Source of the DNA: a virus
Direction: 5' to 3' (one strand)
Virus record (IMG/VR): IMGVR_UViG_3300017917_001940
Span: 62,001-126,000 of that record
DNA length: 64,000 nucleotides
Shown here: piece after piece, positions 48,554-57,366 of the stretch
Numbering within the stretch: position 1 is the stretch's first letter
Layout: each line of letters begins with the position of its first letter
Program-made: the position numbers and the translations under genes
The notes under the pieces: generated by a model
Told to the model about the DNA's origin: nothing
Databases searched by the model: none
The model's input: only the letters and a program-made list of their open reading frames with translations

Positions 48554-49467
48554 AAGAACTTTGGACAGAAAAATATAGACCCAAGGACTTGGATGGTTAT
48601 GTGTTCCGCGATCAAGCACAAAAGGAACAAGTAGCAAGTTGGATCAAGGGCAAGGCAATTCCACATTTGTTGTTTAGTGGAGCACCAGGTGTAGGTAAAA
48701 CTACACTGGCCAAGATCCTTATCCATCAATTGGGCATAGATGAGTATGATGTACTAGAGATTAACGCAAGTCGTGAAAACTCTGTTGATACAATTCGTGA
48801 CAAGATCACAGGCTTTGTGCAGACTGTGCCCTTTGGTGATTTCAAGGTAGTGTTATTAGACGAAGCGGACTATATAAGTCCAAACGGCCAAGCGGCGTTA
48901 CGTGGCGTTATGGAGACTTATCATGCATCTGCTAGATTTATCCTTACTTGCAACTATCCTAATAGGATTATTCCTGCTTTACACTCTCGATGCCAAGGTT
49001 TTCATATTGAGCGTGTTGATGTTACTGAGTTTACTGCTCGCGTCGCTACAGTACTTGTTACTGAAAATATTAACTTTGACTTAGATGTACTAGACACTTA
49101 TGTCAAAGCCACATACCCAGATCTTCGCAAGTGCTTGAACTTGCTACAAATGAACTCCACCGGTGGTACACTAGTTCCACCACATGGTGATGAGGGTGGG
49201 TCAGCAGATTGGAAATTGGGTGTAATTGATTTGTTCAAAGCTGGCAAGATTAAAGAAGCTCGTACATTAATGTGTCAGAGTGTGCGCCCCGAAGAAATGG
49301 AAGATGTATTCCGTTGGATGTATGACAACTTGGAACTATGGAGTCAAGATCCAGAGAAACAAGATCAAGCAATTATCATCATTCGCCAGGGTATTGTAAA
49401 CATACCAATGGTAGCAGATCAAGAAATTAACTTATCAGCAACGCTGTGTGAGTTAAGCCGACTTTAA
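48550..49467 (+). CDS. 44: sliding-clamp loader ATPase, gp44/RFC-small type
   Basis: A 305-aa AAA+ ATPase. Walker A GAPGVGKTT (44-52), Walker B VVLLDEAD (100-107), the RFC-box N-terminus (LWTEKYRPKDLDGYVFRD) and the sensor/arginine-finger SRC motif (146-148). T4 gp44 forms the clamp-loader motor with gp62, loading gp45 onto primed DNA. No gp62 is recognised next to it in this window. Confidence 0.93.
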   Translation: MKELWTEKYRPKDLDGYVFRDQAQKEQVASWIKGKAIPHLLFSGAPGVGKTTLAKILIHQLGIDEYDVLEINASRENSVDTIRDKITGFVQTVPFGDFKVVLLDEADYISPNGQAALRGVMETYHASARFILTCNYPNRIIPALHSRCQGFHIERVDVTEFTARVATVLVTENINFDLDVLDTYVKATYPDLRKCLNLLQMNSTGGTLVPPHGDEGGSADWKLGVIDLFKAGKIKEARTLMCQSVRPEEMEDVFRWMYDNLELWSQDPEKQDQAIIIIRQGIVNIPMVADQEINLSATLCELSRL

Positions 49468-50603
49468 TGCCCAACTTTGATGTACTAGAGCCAGCGATAG
49501 ATCCTAACAACAGAATTACATTTCTGTTAGATTGGGAACTTACAATGAAGTGTAACCTTGATTGTAGTTATTGCTACACTGACCTATATTACGGCGGACA
49601 CAATAATTCAATACCACATCCTGATTGTAATGAGTGTATACAAACTATTGATTTTATGTTTGCGTATGTTGATCAGTATATGATGTACAAACCCAACGGT
49701 ATCAAATATGTAGTGTTAAATGTTTACGGTGGCGAAGCACTAGCACATCCAAACATTGTTGAAATCCTAGAAGCAGTGCATGAAAAGTATCAAGCATATA
49801 AAGATCGTTGGCACCTTACAGTAACCACGACTACTAATGCAATTTTGTCTGGTAAAACACTTAACAAAATACTTCCATTAATTGATGAATTCACAGTAAG
49901 TTATCATACTGAAAACACTAACAAACAAAAACAAACTTTTAAAGATAATTTACTAGCAATTCAAAAAAATGGAACACGTTTGAAATGCGTGGTCTTAATG
50001 CACGAGGACCCTGACAAGTTTCAAGATGCCCAATTAATGATTGATTGGTTAAAGCTAAATCATATAAAAACATTACCAAGGCAACTCGACTCAGATTATT
50101 ACATGCGTTCTAATTATAACACACATCAAGTTCAATGGTTCAACAAGTTAAATCAAGATCGCAGTAATATTAAAATAGAATCAATTGATCTTCCTGATAC
50201 AAACGAAACAGTCAATTTAAGCGAAACTGGCCGTGCGTGTTGCGGCGGTAGACAAATGTGCGAGGACCTGGATTACAAAAGTAAAAAAGGTTTTATACTT
50301 GACAATCGTTTTACCGATTGGTATTGTAGCGTAAACTGGTTTTTCTTGTATGTCAAACAAGTTACCAGAGAAGTTTTTTCAAACAAAGATTGTAAAATGA
50401 ATTTCAATGGCGGCGTAGGTCCAATTGGCCATCTAGATAATACAACACAAGTTTTACAAGAACTTGAACAACAGTTAAGTAACAAAAGTTTGCCCATAAT
50501 ACAGTGTAAGAAACCCAAATGTCATTGTGGACTATGTGCTCCAAAAGCCAAGACCTTAGACAAGTATCATGCTATAATTAAAAAATATCAAAGGAACTAT
50601 TAA
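49467..50603 (+). CDS. radical SAM protein with C-terminal cysteine domain
   Basis: A 378-aa enzyme with CNLDCSYC (Cys29, Cys33, Cys36) and the YGGEALAHPN motif. The C-terminal half has cysteines at RACCGGRQMC, WYCSVNW, KDCKMNF and KCHCGLCAPKA, the pattern of a SPASM-like auxiliary cluster domain. It is the full-length analogue of the split gene at 22040. One base of overlap with the clamp loader. Substrate unknown. Confidence 0.85.
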   Translation: MPNFDVLEPAIDPNNRITFLLDWELTMKCNLDCSYCYTDLYYGGHNNSIPHPDCNECIQTIDFMFAYVDQYMMYKPNGIKYVVLNVYGGEALAHPNIVEILEAVHEKYQAYKDRWHLTVTTTTNAILSGKTLNKILPLIDEFTVSYHTENTNKQKQTFKDNLLAIQKNGTRLKCVVLMHEDPDKFQDAQLMIDWLKLNHIKTLPRQLDSDYYMRSNYNTHQVQWFNKLNQDRSNIKIESIDLPDTNETVNLSETGRACCGGRQMCEDLDYKSKKGFILDNRFTDWYCSVNWFFLYVKQVTREVFSNKDCKMNFNGGVGPIGHLDNTTQVLQELEQQLSNKSLPIIQCKKPKCHCGLCAPKAKTLDKYHAIIKKYQRNY

Positions 50604-50903
50604 ATGAGATATCTAGTATTAACCTATGTGCGTAAACCTAACGGCCAAATTGATGAAGCCATGACCGTGGTAAAAAATCTAAAGAAGCGTGACTGGCAAA
50701 TGGCCAATGTCATCTTAGACTTTAAAGACCAAAAAGTCTTGCTAGGATCCATGGATGGCAAGCAAGTGCCCAAAGATTGGGACAGAGTGGTCAGCTATTA
50801 CTATCCGTTTTATACTAACATCATTGAACGCTTGTTTGAAGAAAACGGACACGCTTTAAACATTGTGGAACAAGCACCTAACACACCGGAAACTACTACT
50901 TAA
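50604..50903 (+). CDS. conserved T4-like phage protein, 99 aa
   Basis: A 99-aa alpha/beta protein (MRYLVLTYVRKPNGQIDEAM ... WQMANVILDFKDQKVLLGSM ... YYPFYTNIIERLFEENGHAL). A similar sequence occurs in T4-like cyanophages as a hypothetical protein. It starts at the base after the radical SAM stop. Confidence 0.65.
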   Translation: MRYLVLTYVRKPNGQIDEAMTVVKNLKKRDWQMANVILDFKDQKVLLGSMDGKQVPKDWDRVVSYYYPFYTNIIERLFEENGHALNIVEQAPNTPETTT

Positions 50904-51547
50904 CTTTCCACCCTTTATAAGATTTATAAAAACCTTTGGTTAGTTTGTATATCTCGCTAGTCCTAATGTTATATGCTCTAGCGAGATCACCTGTTGATCC
51001 ATTAAAAACGCCAAAGTTCTCATGAACAAATATGTGTTTAGTTGAATTGCGTTTTCTAGATTCAGATATTTTTTTCTTGTGGGCGTCTGACATAGGTGGA
51101 AGTTGAATACTAACACCTTTTTTTCTTTTCTGATATTTTTCGTTTAGTTTCCTCGGTATGTTTTTTACCAAAAAAAGTATTTTTTTCTCCTGCTCGATCC
51201 GCACCCCACATACCATTTCCTTTTCCTGATCTTGCTAGGCTATTAACTATAGCATATTCTTTTCTATAGAAATCATATTTTCGAGACCCATATATTTTTC
51301 TTCCGGACATTATAGTGTAAGCATATAACATTTTGTGGTAGCTGTCTTTAGTTGTCATCTTTGGAAGTAATAAATGACAGATATAATGTTCTCGTGCTGT
51401 TAATCTAACTAGGTTATCTGGAGAATCGGTTCCTCCTAACGATCTAGGAATAATATGATGTATTTCGGCATATCCTTCTAAATCTCTTGACTTAGCACGA
51501 TCAATTATGTTATAATAACACTGTGAATATTTGTTTTCTTTGAACAT
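50896..51547 (-). pseudogene. HNH homing endonuclease interrupted by a frameshift
   Basis: Read leftward, the frame from 51547 to 51110 gives an HNH domain (YAEIHHIIPRSLGGTDSPDN, then NLVRLTAREHYICHLL) and the start of a NUMOD3 region (EKNTFFGKKHTEETKRKISE). It stops at a run of seven A residues. The +1 frame continues the same protein to 50896: GVSIQLPPMSDAHKKKISES and a NUMOD1-like end (GDLARAYNIRTSEIYKLTKG, YKGWKVK). One base lost in the A run would restore a protein of about 215 aa. Decay, sequencing error or +1 shifting are all possible. Confidence 0.75.
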
Positions 51548-51552
51548 ATATT

Positions 51553-51560
51553 TATTTATA
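51553..51560 (-). promoter_or_regulatory. late-type motif TATAAATA upstream of HNH gene
   Basis: Read leftward this is a perfect TATAAATA, but only 6 bp before the annotated ATG, so it would give a leaderless mRNA or serve a later start. Confidence 0.35.
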
Positions 51561-51584
51561 AAGGTTTTACTAGATTGGGATATT

Positions 51585-52172
51585 ATGAATAATCGATTAA
51601 TTTTAACAGATGCAGATGGTTGTTTGACCGATTGGGAATGGGCATTCAGGGTTTGGATGACCGAACGAGGATTTACTCTTACCCAAGATAATAAAAAGAG
51701 TTATTATCTGCACCATCATTATAATGATCTCACACAAGATGAAGCCAAAAAAATGGTTAAAATATTTAACGAGTCAGCAGCAATTGGTTTCCTTCCGCCG
51801 ATGCGAGACAGCGTGCATTATGTTAAAAAACTTAATGAAGAACACGGATACCAATTCCGTGTAATTACTAGTTTAAGTTTAGACAAAAATGCTCAAAAAC
51901 TAAGAGACATGAATCTTAGGAAATTATATGGGAACGCAATCGAAGAAGTTATTTGTTTAGACACTGGTGCAGATAAAGATTCTGCACTAGAACAGTTTAA
52001 GGATAGTGGATTGTATTGGATCGAAGACAAACCTTCAAATGCCGATTGTGGGCACAGATTAGGTCTTAAGAGCATACTAATCGAACACGGACATAATATG
52101 CATCATGAATGCCCGTATCCGATAGTTAAAAACTGGCGTGAAATTTACGAGACTATTACTCAGTCAGCATAA
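51585..52172 (+). CDS. HAD-family phosphatase/5'-nucleotidase-like protein
   Basis: A 195-aa protein with HAD motif I DADGCLTD (9-16, nucleophile Asp9 and Asp11), motif II in RVITSLS and motif IV-like YWIEDKPSNAD. It resembles small phage 5'(3')-nucleotidases that dephosphorylate dNMPs. The ATG at 51585 is taken because the upstream in-frame extension is hydrophobic and lacks HAD features. It overlaps the end of the convergent PhoH gene by 13 bases. Confidence 0.78.
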   Translation: MNNRLILTDADGCLTDWEWAFRVWMTERGFTLTQDNKKSYYLHHHYNDLTQDEAKKMVKIFNESAAIGFLPPMRDSVHYVKKLNEEHGYQFRVITSLSLDKNAQKLRDMNLRKLYGNAIEEVICLDTGADKDSALEQFKDSGLYWIEDKPSNADCGHRLGLKSILIEHGHNMHHECPYPIVKNWREIYETITQSA

Positions 52173-52894
52173 AGTTTTAGCACCGGTCCAATAATGTGAT
52201 GTCGTTGGACGTCTCGCTTGTCCAGTTCACATACAGTTATACCAGGAACACCTCCTTTCTTTAACCTTTCACAGAGGTCCCACAGACCATTTTCGCCACG
52301 TTGGCGGTCTGCTTGTTCTATGTCTCCGGTTATAACTATTTTGCTATCCTGACCTATACGGGTCATTAACATCTTCACTTGTGCTGGTGTAGCGTTTTGC
52401 ATCTCATCTGCTACAATCCAAGCACGTTTAAAGGTGCGACCTCTCATAAATGCCAATGGTGCTATTTCTACCGTCTGTTCTTCTATCATAGCTAGTATGT
52501 CCTGTGGTCGGTAATATTCACGCATTACGTCTAAGAGCGGTCGTGTCCAGGGCTCCATCTTGGCAACAAGGTTGCCAGGGAGAAATCCATGTTTTTCGTC
52601 CTCTACGCCTACAGCCGGGCGTGTCATTATTATTCTATCGCACTCTCCTTCCCTAAGTGCTTTAACTGCGGCTAACATGGCAAGATATGTTTTGCCTGTG
52701 CCAGCAGGGCCTGCTGTAACTACAATATGTTGATTCTCATCTTGTAGAGCCAATACCAGTTTTTCCTGATTCCTAGTTCTAGGAACAAGATCAATCTTCC
52801 GAGGTTGGTGACGGGGTTTTTCTTGATTAAACTGGATGGTGTTCTCTACTTGTGTCATACGCTTTTGTGCCTTTGCGGCTCTGTTTCTGCTCAA
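52160..52894 (-). CDS. phoH: PhoH-like ATPase
   Basis: A 244-aa protein with Walker A AGPAGTGKT (61-69), TRPAVGVEDEKHGFLPGNL (91-109, PhoH signature), Walker B IVADEMQN (160-167) and a GD sensor (ITGD). PhoH proteins are RNA-linked ATPases, widespread in marine phages. TTG start with GGAGAG upstream. It is divergent from the genes at 53071 and convergent with the HAD gene. Confidence 0.93.
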   Translation of the reverse strand: MSRNRAAKAQKRMTQVENTIQFNQEKPRHQPRKIDLVPRTRNQEKLVLALQDENQHIVVTAGPAGTGKTYLAMLAAVKALREGECDRIIMTRPAVGVEDEKHGFLPGNLVAKMEPWTRPLLDVMREYYRPQDILAMIEEQTVEIAPLAFMRGRTFKRAWIVADEMQNATPAQVKMLMTRIGQDSKIVITGDIEQADRQRGENGLWDLCERLKKGGVPGITVCELDKRDVQRHHIIGPVLKLYAD

Positions 52895-53009
52895 GTGTAA
52901 CTCTCCATTTTGTTGACAACAGCGAAATTGCTGTTAAGAATACTTAACCACTTAGATGATCAACTTTTATGCCTATAGAACTTTGAATCTAATGGCATAA
53001 GTATTTGGC

Positions 53010-53038
53010 TTGACTTCACAGCTACACAGTTACAAAAT
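53010..53038 (+). promoter_or_regulatory. possible promoter TTGACT-N17-CAAAAT
   Basis: TTGACT (53010-53015), 17 bp, CAAAAT (53033-53038), in the 176-base divergent gap before 53071. Weak -10. The gap also holds a TAAGTATTCTTA inverted repeat near PhoH. Confidence 0.35.
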
Positions 53039-53057
53039 ACCACATCTTAATTTTCAA

Positions 53058-53065
53058 CATAAATA
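53058..53065 (+). promoter_or_regulatory. late-type promoter motif CATAAATA
   Basis: CATAAATA, 5 bp before the start at 53071; identical to motifs at 17070 and 18120 on the other strand. Confidence 0.35.
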
Positions 53066-53070
53066 ACAAT

Positions 53071-53643
53071 ATGGATAAAGAGCTTTTTAAAGACGGCGCA
53101 GACTATTGGCAAGTAGCTGACAACATTCGCAACATTTACATGAGCGAGGGTAGTTTGCTTACTCTGCTAGATTTTGAACGTGTGTTAGATGAATTAGATT
53201 TGTATGCTTTTAAAAACTGGGCAATTGGAGAATTAGTTGCCGGCCCAGAAATTGGCAAATATAAAGTCAGTTGCACATTTTTGTGGCCAGAAAATTTAAT
53301 GCCAGATCCACGTGGTGCTCGTAGATTATTACCGTTTGATTGCAAAGTGTTTTATCGTAAAACACAGATGAAAATTCCTATCAAAATCAATAATCCTAGC
53401 GATTACATGCCCGGCACACACAAAGCAAAGATTGTAGAACGTCCTGTTTGGTTAGTTGAAATTCAAATGCCCAAAGCATTAATGAGCGATATCCGCACAG
53501 GATCAGTAGAATTAGAAGATCAAGATATTGATCTGCAAGACCTAGATGATGCTTACGAGCAGGATCTAGATAAAGAAGAATATCAAAGTGATAAACAGGC
53601 AGAAAATGCACAACAACAACTTGAACAACCAACTGGTATTTGA
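53071..53643 (+). CDS. conserved phage protein, 190 aa, possibly virion-associated
   Basis: A 190-aa protein (starts MDKELFKDGADYWQVADNIR) with a proline-rich beta middle (VSCTFLWPENLMPDPRGARR) and an acidic disordered tail (LEDQDIDLQDLDDAYEQDLD). I associate this pattern with structural regions of T4-like aquatic phages. Its last 38 bases overlap the next gene. Confidence 0.65.
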   Translation: MDKELFKDGADYWQVADNIRNIYMSEGSLLTLLDFERVLDELDLYAFKNWAIGELVAGPEIGKYKVSCTFLWPENLMPDPRGARRLLPFDCKVFYRKTQMKIPIKINNPSDYMPGTHKAKIVERPVWLVEIQMPKALMSDIRTGSVELEDQDIDLQDLDDAYEQDLDKEEYQSDKQAENAQQQLEQPTGI

Positions 53644-54166
53644 AAGTCTTGAATATAAAGACTTAGAGGGCATGATGAAGCCCACTATTCACATTGACGA
53701 ATTTTCCAGTAAAATGGGAGACGACGATGACATTATTACCTTGAGCTTTTTTGTGCGTAGTGAGCAAGCGGCTAAAGATCTAATGAATTGGTTTGAAAAA
53801 GGTTATGACTTTGTACTAGACGCAGATCGTTCTCCTGGTGAAATCAAGCCAAATCGTTACTTGGTTTATGTTGAGTTGCGCCGTCGTTCTAATGCAGGTG
53901 CCAACGTAGAAATGTTAATCGAAGATCTTGGCACACTTACAGAATTCAGTACCGACGATTGGACCATGCATTATCGAGATCAAGAAATTCCATTCTCTCG
54001 CGATGCATTCGACAGCACAGTTCCTTTGAGTCCAAAAGCCTATCGTGACAAGTACGAAACTGAACTAAACGAATGGCGTACACGTGCTGGATTAGATGCC
54101 AAATCAACATACGATCGAGAAGATCGCAGTTTACAAGCAATACAATCTGCCGCTGGCATTCTTTAA
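53606..54166 (+). CDS. conserved phage protein, 186 aa
   Basis: A 186-aa protein starting at an ATG within the end of the preceding gene. Acidic alpha/beta: IHIDEFSSKMGDDDDIITLS, FFVRSEQAAKDLMNWFEKGY, then a basic/helical end. Likely works with its neighbour; not assigned. Confidence 0.62.
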   Translation: MHNNNLNNQLVFESLEYKDLEGMMKPTIHIDEFSSKMGDDDDIITLSFFVRSEQAAKDLMNWFEKGYDFVLDADRSPGEIKPNRYLVYVELRRRSNAGANVEMLIEDLGTLTEFSTDDWTMHYRDQEIPFSRDAFDSTVPLSPKAYRDKYETELNEWRTRAGLDAKSTYDREDRSLQAIQSAAGIL

Positions 54167-54199
54167 TACACCACCAATAAACTAGGTATATAATAGCCT

Positions 54200-54898
54200 A
54201 TGAAGTTAAAATCCTTTGGCTGTAGTTTTATCTACGGAACTGACTTAGCTGACGATGGCCGTGGATATCTAGTTGCTAATCCAAGCCAATTAACGTGGCC
54301 GGCACTGCTGGCTAAAGAATTAAATTACACATACGAGTGCTATGCCCGTCCAGGTGCCGGAAATTTACGCACACTTGAAAAAGTATTAAATCAATCATCT
54401 GTTGATGATCCAGCTGTGTTTGTCATTGGATGGACATGGATAGATCGTTTTGATTATACTACTGTGCCCTCAAAACCCACAGTACAGTCAGAGTACATTG
54501 CCAATGAAGTTTGGCAAACAGTAATGCCGATTGATACAGACAATCGGGCACGTGCTTATTATCGTGATTTACATAGCCAATATCGGGATAAACTTACCAA
54601 CTTAGTTTATATTAAAACCGCTATTGACACACTCAAACAAAAAAATATTCCATTTATTATGACTTACATGGACGAATTATTGTTTGAAACTCAATGGCAC
54701 TATACCAATGGTGTAAGAGATTTACAAGACTATATTCATCCGTATATGACCAAATTTGATGGGCAAACATTCTTAAATTATAGTAAAGAAAAAGGGTTTC
54801 CAATATCAGAAACCCTTCATCCACTAGAACAAGCTCACGAACAAGCTGTTAAAGTTTTGTATAAACAAAATACAATCGATCATTTGCGTCACGTTTAA
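54200..54898 (+). CDS. SGNH-hydrolase-like protein
   Basis: A 232-aa protein with block I KSFGCSFIYGTDL (Ser9-type nucleophile position in G-C-S-F), the GAGN segment (RPGAGNLRTLE, block III), and C-terminal HPLEQAHEQAV (His of the catalytic pair). SGNH enzymes remove acyl groups from sugars or lipids; phage members of this type are common near tail or glycan genes. The 3' end overlaps the methyltransferase remnant on the other strand. Confidence 0.72.
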   Translation: MKLKSFGCSFIYGTDLADDGRGYLVANPSQLTWPALLAKELNYTYECYARPGAGNLRTLEKVLNQSSVDDPAVFVIGWTWIDRFDYTTVPSKPTVQSEYIANEVWQTVMPIDTDNRARAYYRDLHSQYRDKLTNLVYIKTAIDTLKQKNIPFIMTYMDELLFETQWHYTNGVRDLQDYIHPYMTKFDGQTFLNYSKEKGFPISETLHPLEQAHEQAVKVLYKQNTIDHLRHV

Positions 54899-55070
54899 AC
54901 GTTTCTAGTCGAAGATTGTATCGGTCGGCAAACTCATTTACGACTTCAAAAGTCCAAGGAAAGATTTCCACATACGGACCATTCTTATGTGGAATACCTG
55001 GATTGGCACGTAGATAAAATTTACCGCCTGGCATCAACAAATTTACACAATGAGCAAAGCGAGTTTCGAT
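54849..55070 (-). pseudogene. C-terminal remnant of a methyltransferase
   Basis: Read leftward, ETRFAHCVNLLMPGGKFYLR, ANPGIPHKNG, IFPWTFEVVNEFADRYNLRL and RLYFVYTKL form the end of a class I SAM methyltransferase (post-motif-III L-x-P-G-G-x-F-Y-x-R and last strands). Upstream of about 55070 the homology stops because the sequence becomes the HPWHAGH-coding part of the rightward gene. No SAM-binding half is present, so it is a truncated leftover. Confidence 0.55.
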
Positions 55071-55384
55071 TTCATCCTTGGCATGCCGGACATCGTGCGC
55101 TGTTTGAACGTGCGATTGCTAAAACAGGACAAGTGTGTATTATGGTTCGCGATTGTCAAGATTGGAATGATAGCAATCCTTTTGACATCGATACCGTGAT
55201 TGCTAACATTCGCAAAGATTTAGACCCCGAGTACCGAGATCAATATATAATCATTGTTGTTCCTAACATTACCAACATAACCTATGGGCGTAATGTAGGG
55301 TACAAAATAGAAAACGAAGTGTTTGATGAAGACACTCACGCAATCTCCGCAACAGAAATACGCCGACAATTAGGACTCAAATGA
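54989..55384 (+). CDS. nucleotidyltransferase with replaced N-terminus
   Basis: A 131-aa protein with FHPWHAGHRALFERAI (28-43, the HxGH nucleotide-binding motif) and ISATEIRRQL (the ISxT-x-R motif), plus VPNITNITYGRNVGYKIE. The usual hydrophobic first strand before the GRF(H/Q)P motif is missing; instead the frame runs back (GTG 54989) through DNA that encodes a methyltransferase remnant on the other strand. It may be inactive or use an unusual start. Overlaps the APS-kinase-like gene by four bases. Confidence 0.6.
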   Translation: MEYLDWHVDKIYRLASTNLHNEQSEFRFHPWHAGHRALFERAIAKTGQVCIMVRDCQDWNDSNPFDIDTVIANIRKDLDPEYRDQYIIIVVPNITNITYGRNVGYKIENEVFDEDTHAISATEIRRQLGLK

Positions 55385-56004
55385 CCAAAAGAATATTAGT
55401 AATGGGCTTGCCTGGGGCGGGCAAAACCACCTTTACACAAGAGCTGGTTAAACATTTAATGTTAAACAAATCAGTTGCTTGGTTTAACGCTGACACAGTA
55501 CGAGCAGAATATGACGACTGGGATTTTAGCGCAGATGGTCGCAAACGTCAAGTACACCGTATGCGTGAGCTTGCTGATCGTTCTGGAGCAGATTATGCCA
55601 TATGTGACTTTGTTTGCCCAACAGAAGAATTACGCAAAATATTTGACGCTGACATTATTGTGTGGTTAGACACAATCGAAGCAGGGCGGTATGAGGATAC
55701 TAATCGAATATTTGAACCGCCTGTCGACGTTAACTATCACATAACCGATTGGGACTTGCGTTGGCGTTCAAGTTTAAAGTCCCTTGTACGTGAATTAACA
55801 TTTGAAACAGAACGCAGTAGCCGTAGCGTGGCCAAAGCATTAACTTGGCGAGCTCTGGGCACACTAGACACCTTTTTATTAAGTTGGGTTATAACGGGCG
55901 AATGGCGTCTAGCGGCTGCCATAGGTGGCACAGAAGTTATAACTAAAATGATATTGTACTACTTGCACGAACGTGCTTGGGCCAGGGTCAAGTGGCGTAG
56001 ATAA
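55381..56004 (+). CDS. adenylylsulfate-kinase-like domain fused to DUF2061
   Basis: A 207-aa two-domain protein. Residues 1-125 are a P-loop kinase (GLPGAGKTT 9-17, WFNADTVRAEYDDWDFS, DADIIVWLDTIE) of the APS-kinase/gluconate-kinase type. Residues about 145-205 (SVAKALTWRALGTLDTFLLS, GGTEVITKMILYYLHERAWA) are a DUF2061 membrane domain. The fusion would tether the kinase to the membrane. With the HxGH protein before it, a sulfate- or phospho-activation pathway is possible. Confidence 0.85.
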   Translation: MTKRILVMGLPGAGKTTFTQELVKHLMLNKSVAWFNADTVRAEYDDWDFSADGRKRQVHRMRELADRSGADYAICDFVCPTEELRKIFDADIIVWLDTIEAGRYEDTNRIFEPPVDVNYHITDWDLRWRSSLKSLVRELTFETERSSRSVAKALTWRALGTLDTFLLSWVITGEWRLAAAIGGTEVITKMILYYLHERAWARVKWRR

Positions 56005-56012
56005 GCTAAATA
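56005..56012 (+). promoter_or_regulatory. late-type promoter motif GCTAAATA
   Basis: GCTAAATA 26 bp before the endolysin start; same octamer at 62272 and 2101. Confidence 0.45.
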
Positions 56013-56037
56013 TGGATAGATTATAAAAGGTCTATCC

Positions 56038-56655
56038 ATGCAAATTACACGCGAACAGTTACAACAAATTCTGCCTAAGAATCCTTACTTGGATCATTGG
56101 TTAGATGCACTAAATCAAATACTGCCTGAGTATGAAATTAACACACCACTGCGTCTAGCACATTTCCTAGCGCAGACAGCACATGAATCGGGTGGTTACT
56201 TATTTTTACAAGAAAACTTAAACTACCGTTGGGAAAGCCTGCGTCGGGTATTTCCTAAATATTTCCCCACAGATGAACTAGCAAAACAATATGAGAAGAA
56301 ACCAGAAAAAATCGCTAATAGGGTCTATGCCAATAGAATGGGCAATGGCCCAGAAGAATCGGGCGACGGCTATCGCTACTGCGGCCGAGGCCTTATCCAG
56401 CTTACCGGAAAAACAAACTATCAAAACTTCGCCGACAGTATTGAAACCCCGCTGGAAGAAGTAACAGAATACCTACAAACATTTGAAGGTGCACTGCAAT
56501 CAGCTTGTTGGTTCTGGGAAGCCAACAACTTAAATCGCTTCTGCGACGCAGATGATTGCAAAGGTTTGACCAAGGCAATCAACGGTGGATACATTGGTCT
56601 AGAAGATCGATTAAAGCACACTGAACACGCTAAACATTTGTTTGGAGCACACTAA
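56038..56655 (+). CDS. GH19-type endolysin
   Basis: A 205-aa chitinase-class-I/GH19 lysozyme: LAHFLAQTAHESGGY (40-54, catalytic Glu50), then GDGYRYCGRGLIQLTGKTNY (109-128) and SACWFWEANNLN. It has no signal peptide, so it needs a holin. First gene of the lysis cassette, followed by spanins and holin candidates. Confidence 0.92.
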   Translation: MQITREQLQQILPKNPYLDHWLDALNQILPEYEINTPLRLAHFLAQTAHESGGYLFLQENLNYRWESLRRVFPKYFPTDELAKQYEKKPEKIANRVYANRMGNGPEESGDGYRYCGRGLIQLTGKTNYQNFADSIETPLEEVTEYLQTFEGALQSACWFWEANNLNRFCDADDCKGLTKAINGGYIGLEDRLKHTEHAKHLFGAH

Positions 56656-56656
56656 C

Positions 56657-57103
56657 ATGTGGCAATTCCAAGCGATGTTACAGTTAATTCCAGCAGTGGT
56701 TGTCTACTGGGTTACAGTAATTTTATTCTTTGGTGGAATTGGTGCTTACTTAATTTCTAAGTTTATCAAGTTTATTCCTTTTATAAACAAATACAAATTG
56801 CCCGTTGAACTAGCCGCAGTTGTGGCCATAGCACTGGGTGGTTACTTGTATGGTGGAGTTGAGTATCGCTTGAAGGCACAAGAAATGGCCGCAAAAGTAA
56901 AAGAAGCTGAAGAAAAGGGTCGCGAAGCCAATAAGAAGTTAGAAGGCGAATTAAAGAAAAAAGATCAACAAATTAAAGATCAAGCAAATCGACTACGCGA
57001 TGCCGCACGTAACAATGCCACACGTATAGATTCCACATGTAAGGTTGATAGCAAAGCAATAGAAATTATCAACGAAGCCGCAAAGGAGCCTAAAAAGCAA
57101 TGA
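56657..57103 (+). CDS. i-spanin-like protein (Rz type)
   Basis: A 148-aa protein with hydrophobic segments at about 9-35 and 48-68 and a long charged coiled coil (AAKVKEAEEKGREANKKLEG ... LKKKDQQIKDQANRLRDAAR). This is the form of inner-membrane spanins that link to an outer-membrane lipoprotein, which is the next gene. The ATG after CACTAAC is chosen; a TTG 15 bases upstream is possible. Confidence 0.75.
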   Translation: MWQFQAMLQLIPAVVVYWVTVILFFGGIGAYLISKFIKFIPFINKYKLPVELAAVVAIALGGYLYGGVEYRLKAQEMAAKVKEAEEKGREANKKLEGELKKKDQQIKDQANRLRDAARNNATRIDSTCKVDSKAIEIINEAAKEPKKQ

Positions 57104-57366
57104 AACATTTAATCATTATTTTAAGCACCCTAATGCTAACCGGCTGTTATGACAACTTTGTCGAGCGTAAGTTCCCAGAAATATTTGAAGAATTAAAAAG
57201 CTCTTGTCCAAGTTTACAACAGTTAGATCCTGCTACTGATAAACTCAGCGTGGTAGTTGACAGTGTAGTTGTTAATTATTCTACTTACTATGAATGTAAG
57301 GTTAAAGTAGATGCCTGGATTGAGTGGTACAATACACAACGTACTATTTTTGAAAGCGTAAAATGA
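57100..57366 (+). CDS. o-spanin-like lipoprotein (Rz1 type)
   Basis: An 88-aa precursor with a lipoprotein signal (MKHLIIILSTLMLTGC, lipidated Cys16). Four-base overlap with the i-spanin gene. It would complete the spanin bridge that fuses the two membranes at lysis. Confidence 0.75.
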   Translation: MKHLIIILSTLMLTGCYDNFVERKFPEIFEELKSSCPSLQQLDPATDKLSVVVDSVVVNYSTYYECKVKVDAWIEWYNTQRTIFESVK

